Assembly (NCBI GenBank): GCA_937128785.1
Contig: CAKZMS010000667.1
Span: forward strand, 1-5,958
Origin: an uncultured Opitutaceae bacterium
GTDB taxonomy: Bacteria > Verrucomicrobiota > Verrucomicrobiia > Opitutales > Opitutaceae
DNA: 5,958 nucleotides
Direction: 5' to 3'
Shown: piece after piece, positions 5,676 to 5,958 of the stretch
Layout: each line of letters opens with the position of its first letter
Position numbering within the stretch: position 1 is the stretch's first letter
Program-made: the position numbers and the translations under genes
Notes under the pieces: generated by a model
Seen by the model: only the letters and a program-made list of their open reading frames with translations
Database searches by the model: none
What the model was told of the DNA's origin: nothing

Positions 5676-5958
5676 TCACGGTGCCTCGTCGTAGGCGAGC
5701 TTCAGGTCGACCAAAGCCCGGTAGGTGGATTTGGGTTCGCTGTCGCGATTGAACAAGACCGGATAGTCGGTCCGTCCCCGCATCGGCCAGTTGTTCTTCC
5801 AACTCGTGCCGTCGGTGAGATTCCAAAATGTGACCCGATCGATCGCGTCGCGGTGGCGCAGGAACACGGCGAACAAGTCGCGGTAGTGGTTGTCCTGAGC
5901 GATCCGCACCTCGGCCGGCAATCCGTCGACGTAGGGATTCAGTTCATCCTGCAGGGCC
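5676..5958 (-). CDS. GH10 endo-1,4-beta-xylanase, C-terminal part, truncated by the window edge
   Basis: The minus strand is open from the right edge to a TGA at 5678-5676, giving 93 residues that start in mid-gene (ALQDELNPYVDG...). The segment DRVTFWNLTDGTSWKNNWPM followed by RGRTDYPVLFNRDSEPKSTYRAL is the typical end of the GH10 (beta/alpha)8 barrel. In it the conserved Trp residues after strand 8 line the active site, and the product ends with the 'YPLLFD...PKPAY' type motif. GH10 enzymes hydrolyse internal beta-1,4 bonds of xylan with retention, usually outside the cytoplasm. The catalytic acid/base and nucleophile glutamates and any signal peptide lie outside the window. There is no C-terminal carbohydrate-binding or anchoring domain, as the protein ends 15 residues after PKSTY. 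It converges with the xylonate dehydratase gene, suggesting a xylan/xylose locus. Confidence 0.93.
   Translation of the reverse strand, partial: ALQDELNPYVDGLPAEVRIAQDNHYRDLFAVFLRHRDAIDRVTFWNLTDGTSWKNNWPMRGRTDYPVLFNRDSEPKSTYRALVDLKLAYDEAP

Noticed and set aside
5581..5826. 81-residue minus-strand frame overlapping the xylanase end
   Set aside because: It lies in another frame of the GH10 gene and continues through the inverted repeat; the GH10 frame has conserved family residues.

Overview
The window reads as a chromosomal segment from a G+C-rich bacterium. The gene content (a cytochrome b558-type SdhC, a CoF-synthetase/PaaK-like ligase, a small membrane-anchored LysM protein, and a GH10 xylanase next to a YjhG-type dehydratase) and the abundance of intergenic palindromes suggest Verrucomicrobiota, perhaps an Opitutaceae relative. 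That assignment is inference from style and was not tested.

Left part (1-3016), all on the minus strand. In transcription order: a LysM-domain membrane protein (3016-2465) closed by a clear intrinsic terminator (2407-2442), a NUDIX hydrolase (2384-1803), a PaaK/CoF-synthetase-like adenylate-forming enzyme (1767-511), and the 5' part of sdhC (319 to beyond the left edge), which probably begins an sdhCAB operon. The NUDIX and ligase genes are 35 nt apart and are probably co-transcribed.

Centre (3017-3685), no protein gene. It holds a complete tRNA-Pro(TGG) gene on the minus strand (3452-3376). A perfect 20-nt copy of the tRNA 3' end lies 212 nt beyond it at 3163-3182. The 192 nt between the two copies are rich in hairpins. 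This has the geometry of attachment-site duplication at a tRNA 3' end, here around a segment far too small to be a normal integrative element. On the other side of the tRNA, the divergent spacer to the dehydratase carries a perfect 9-bp hairpin with a GTGA loop and further palindromes.

Right part (3686-5958). A YjhG/YagF-type IlvD/Edd dehydratase, most likely D-xylonate dehydratase (plus strand), converges on the C-terminal part of a GH10 endo-1,4-beta-xylanase (minus strand, cut by the right edge). A long imperfect inverted repeat separates them. Together they suggest a xylan-to-xylonate catabolic neighbourhood: the xylanase releases xylo-oligomers, and xylose oxidised to xylonate would be dehydrated by the YjhG homologue in a non-phosphorylative (Weimberg or Dahms) route.

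No CRISPR array, insertion sequence, rRNA or clearly new multi-gene system is visible. The most unusual signals are the tRNA-Pro 3'-end duplication with its structured interior, and the recurring palindromes that may be members of a REP-like family. None of the four protein starts on the minus strand, nor the chosen start of the dehydratase, has a well-placed Shine-Dalgarno sequence.
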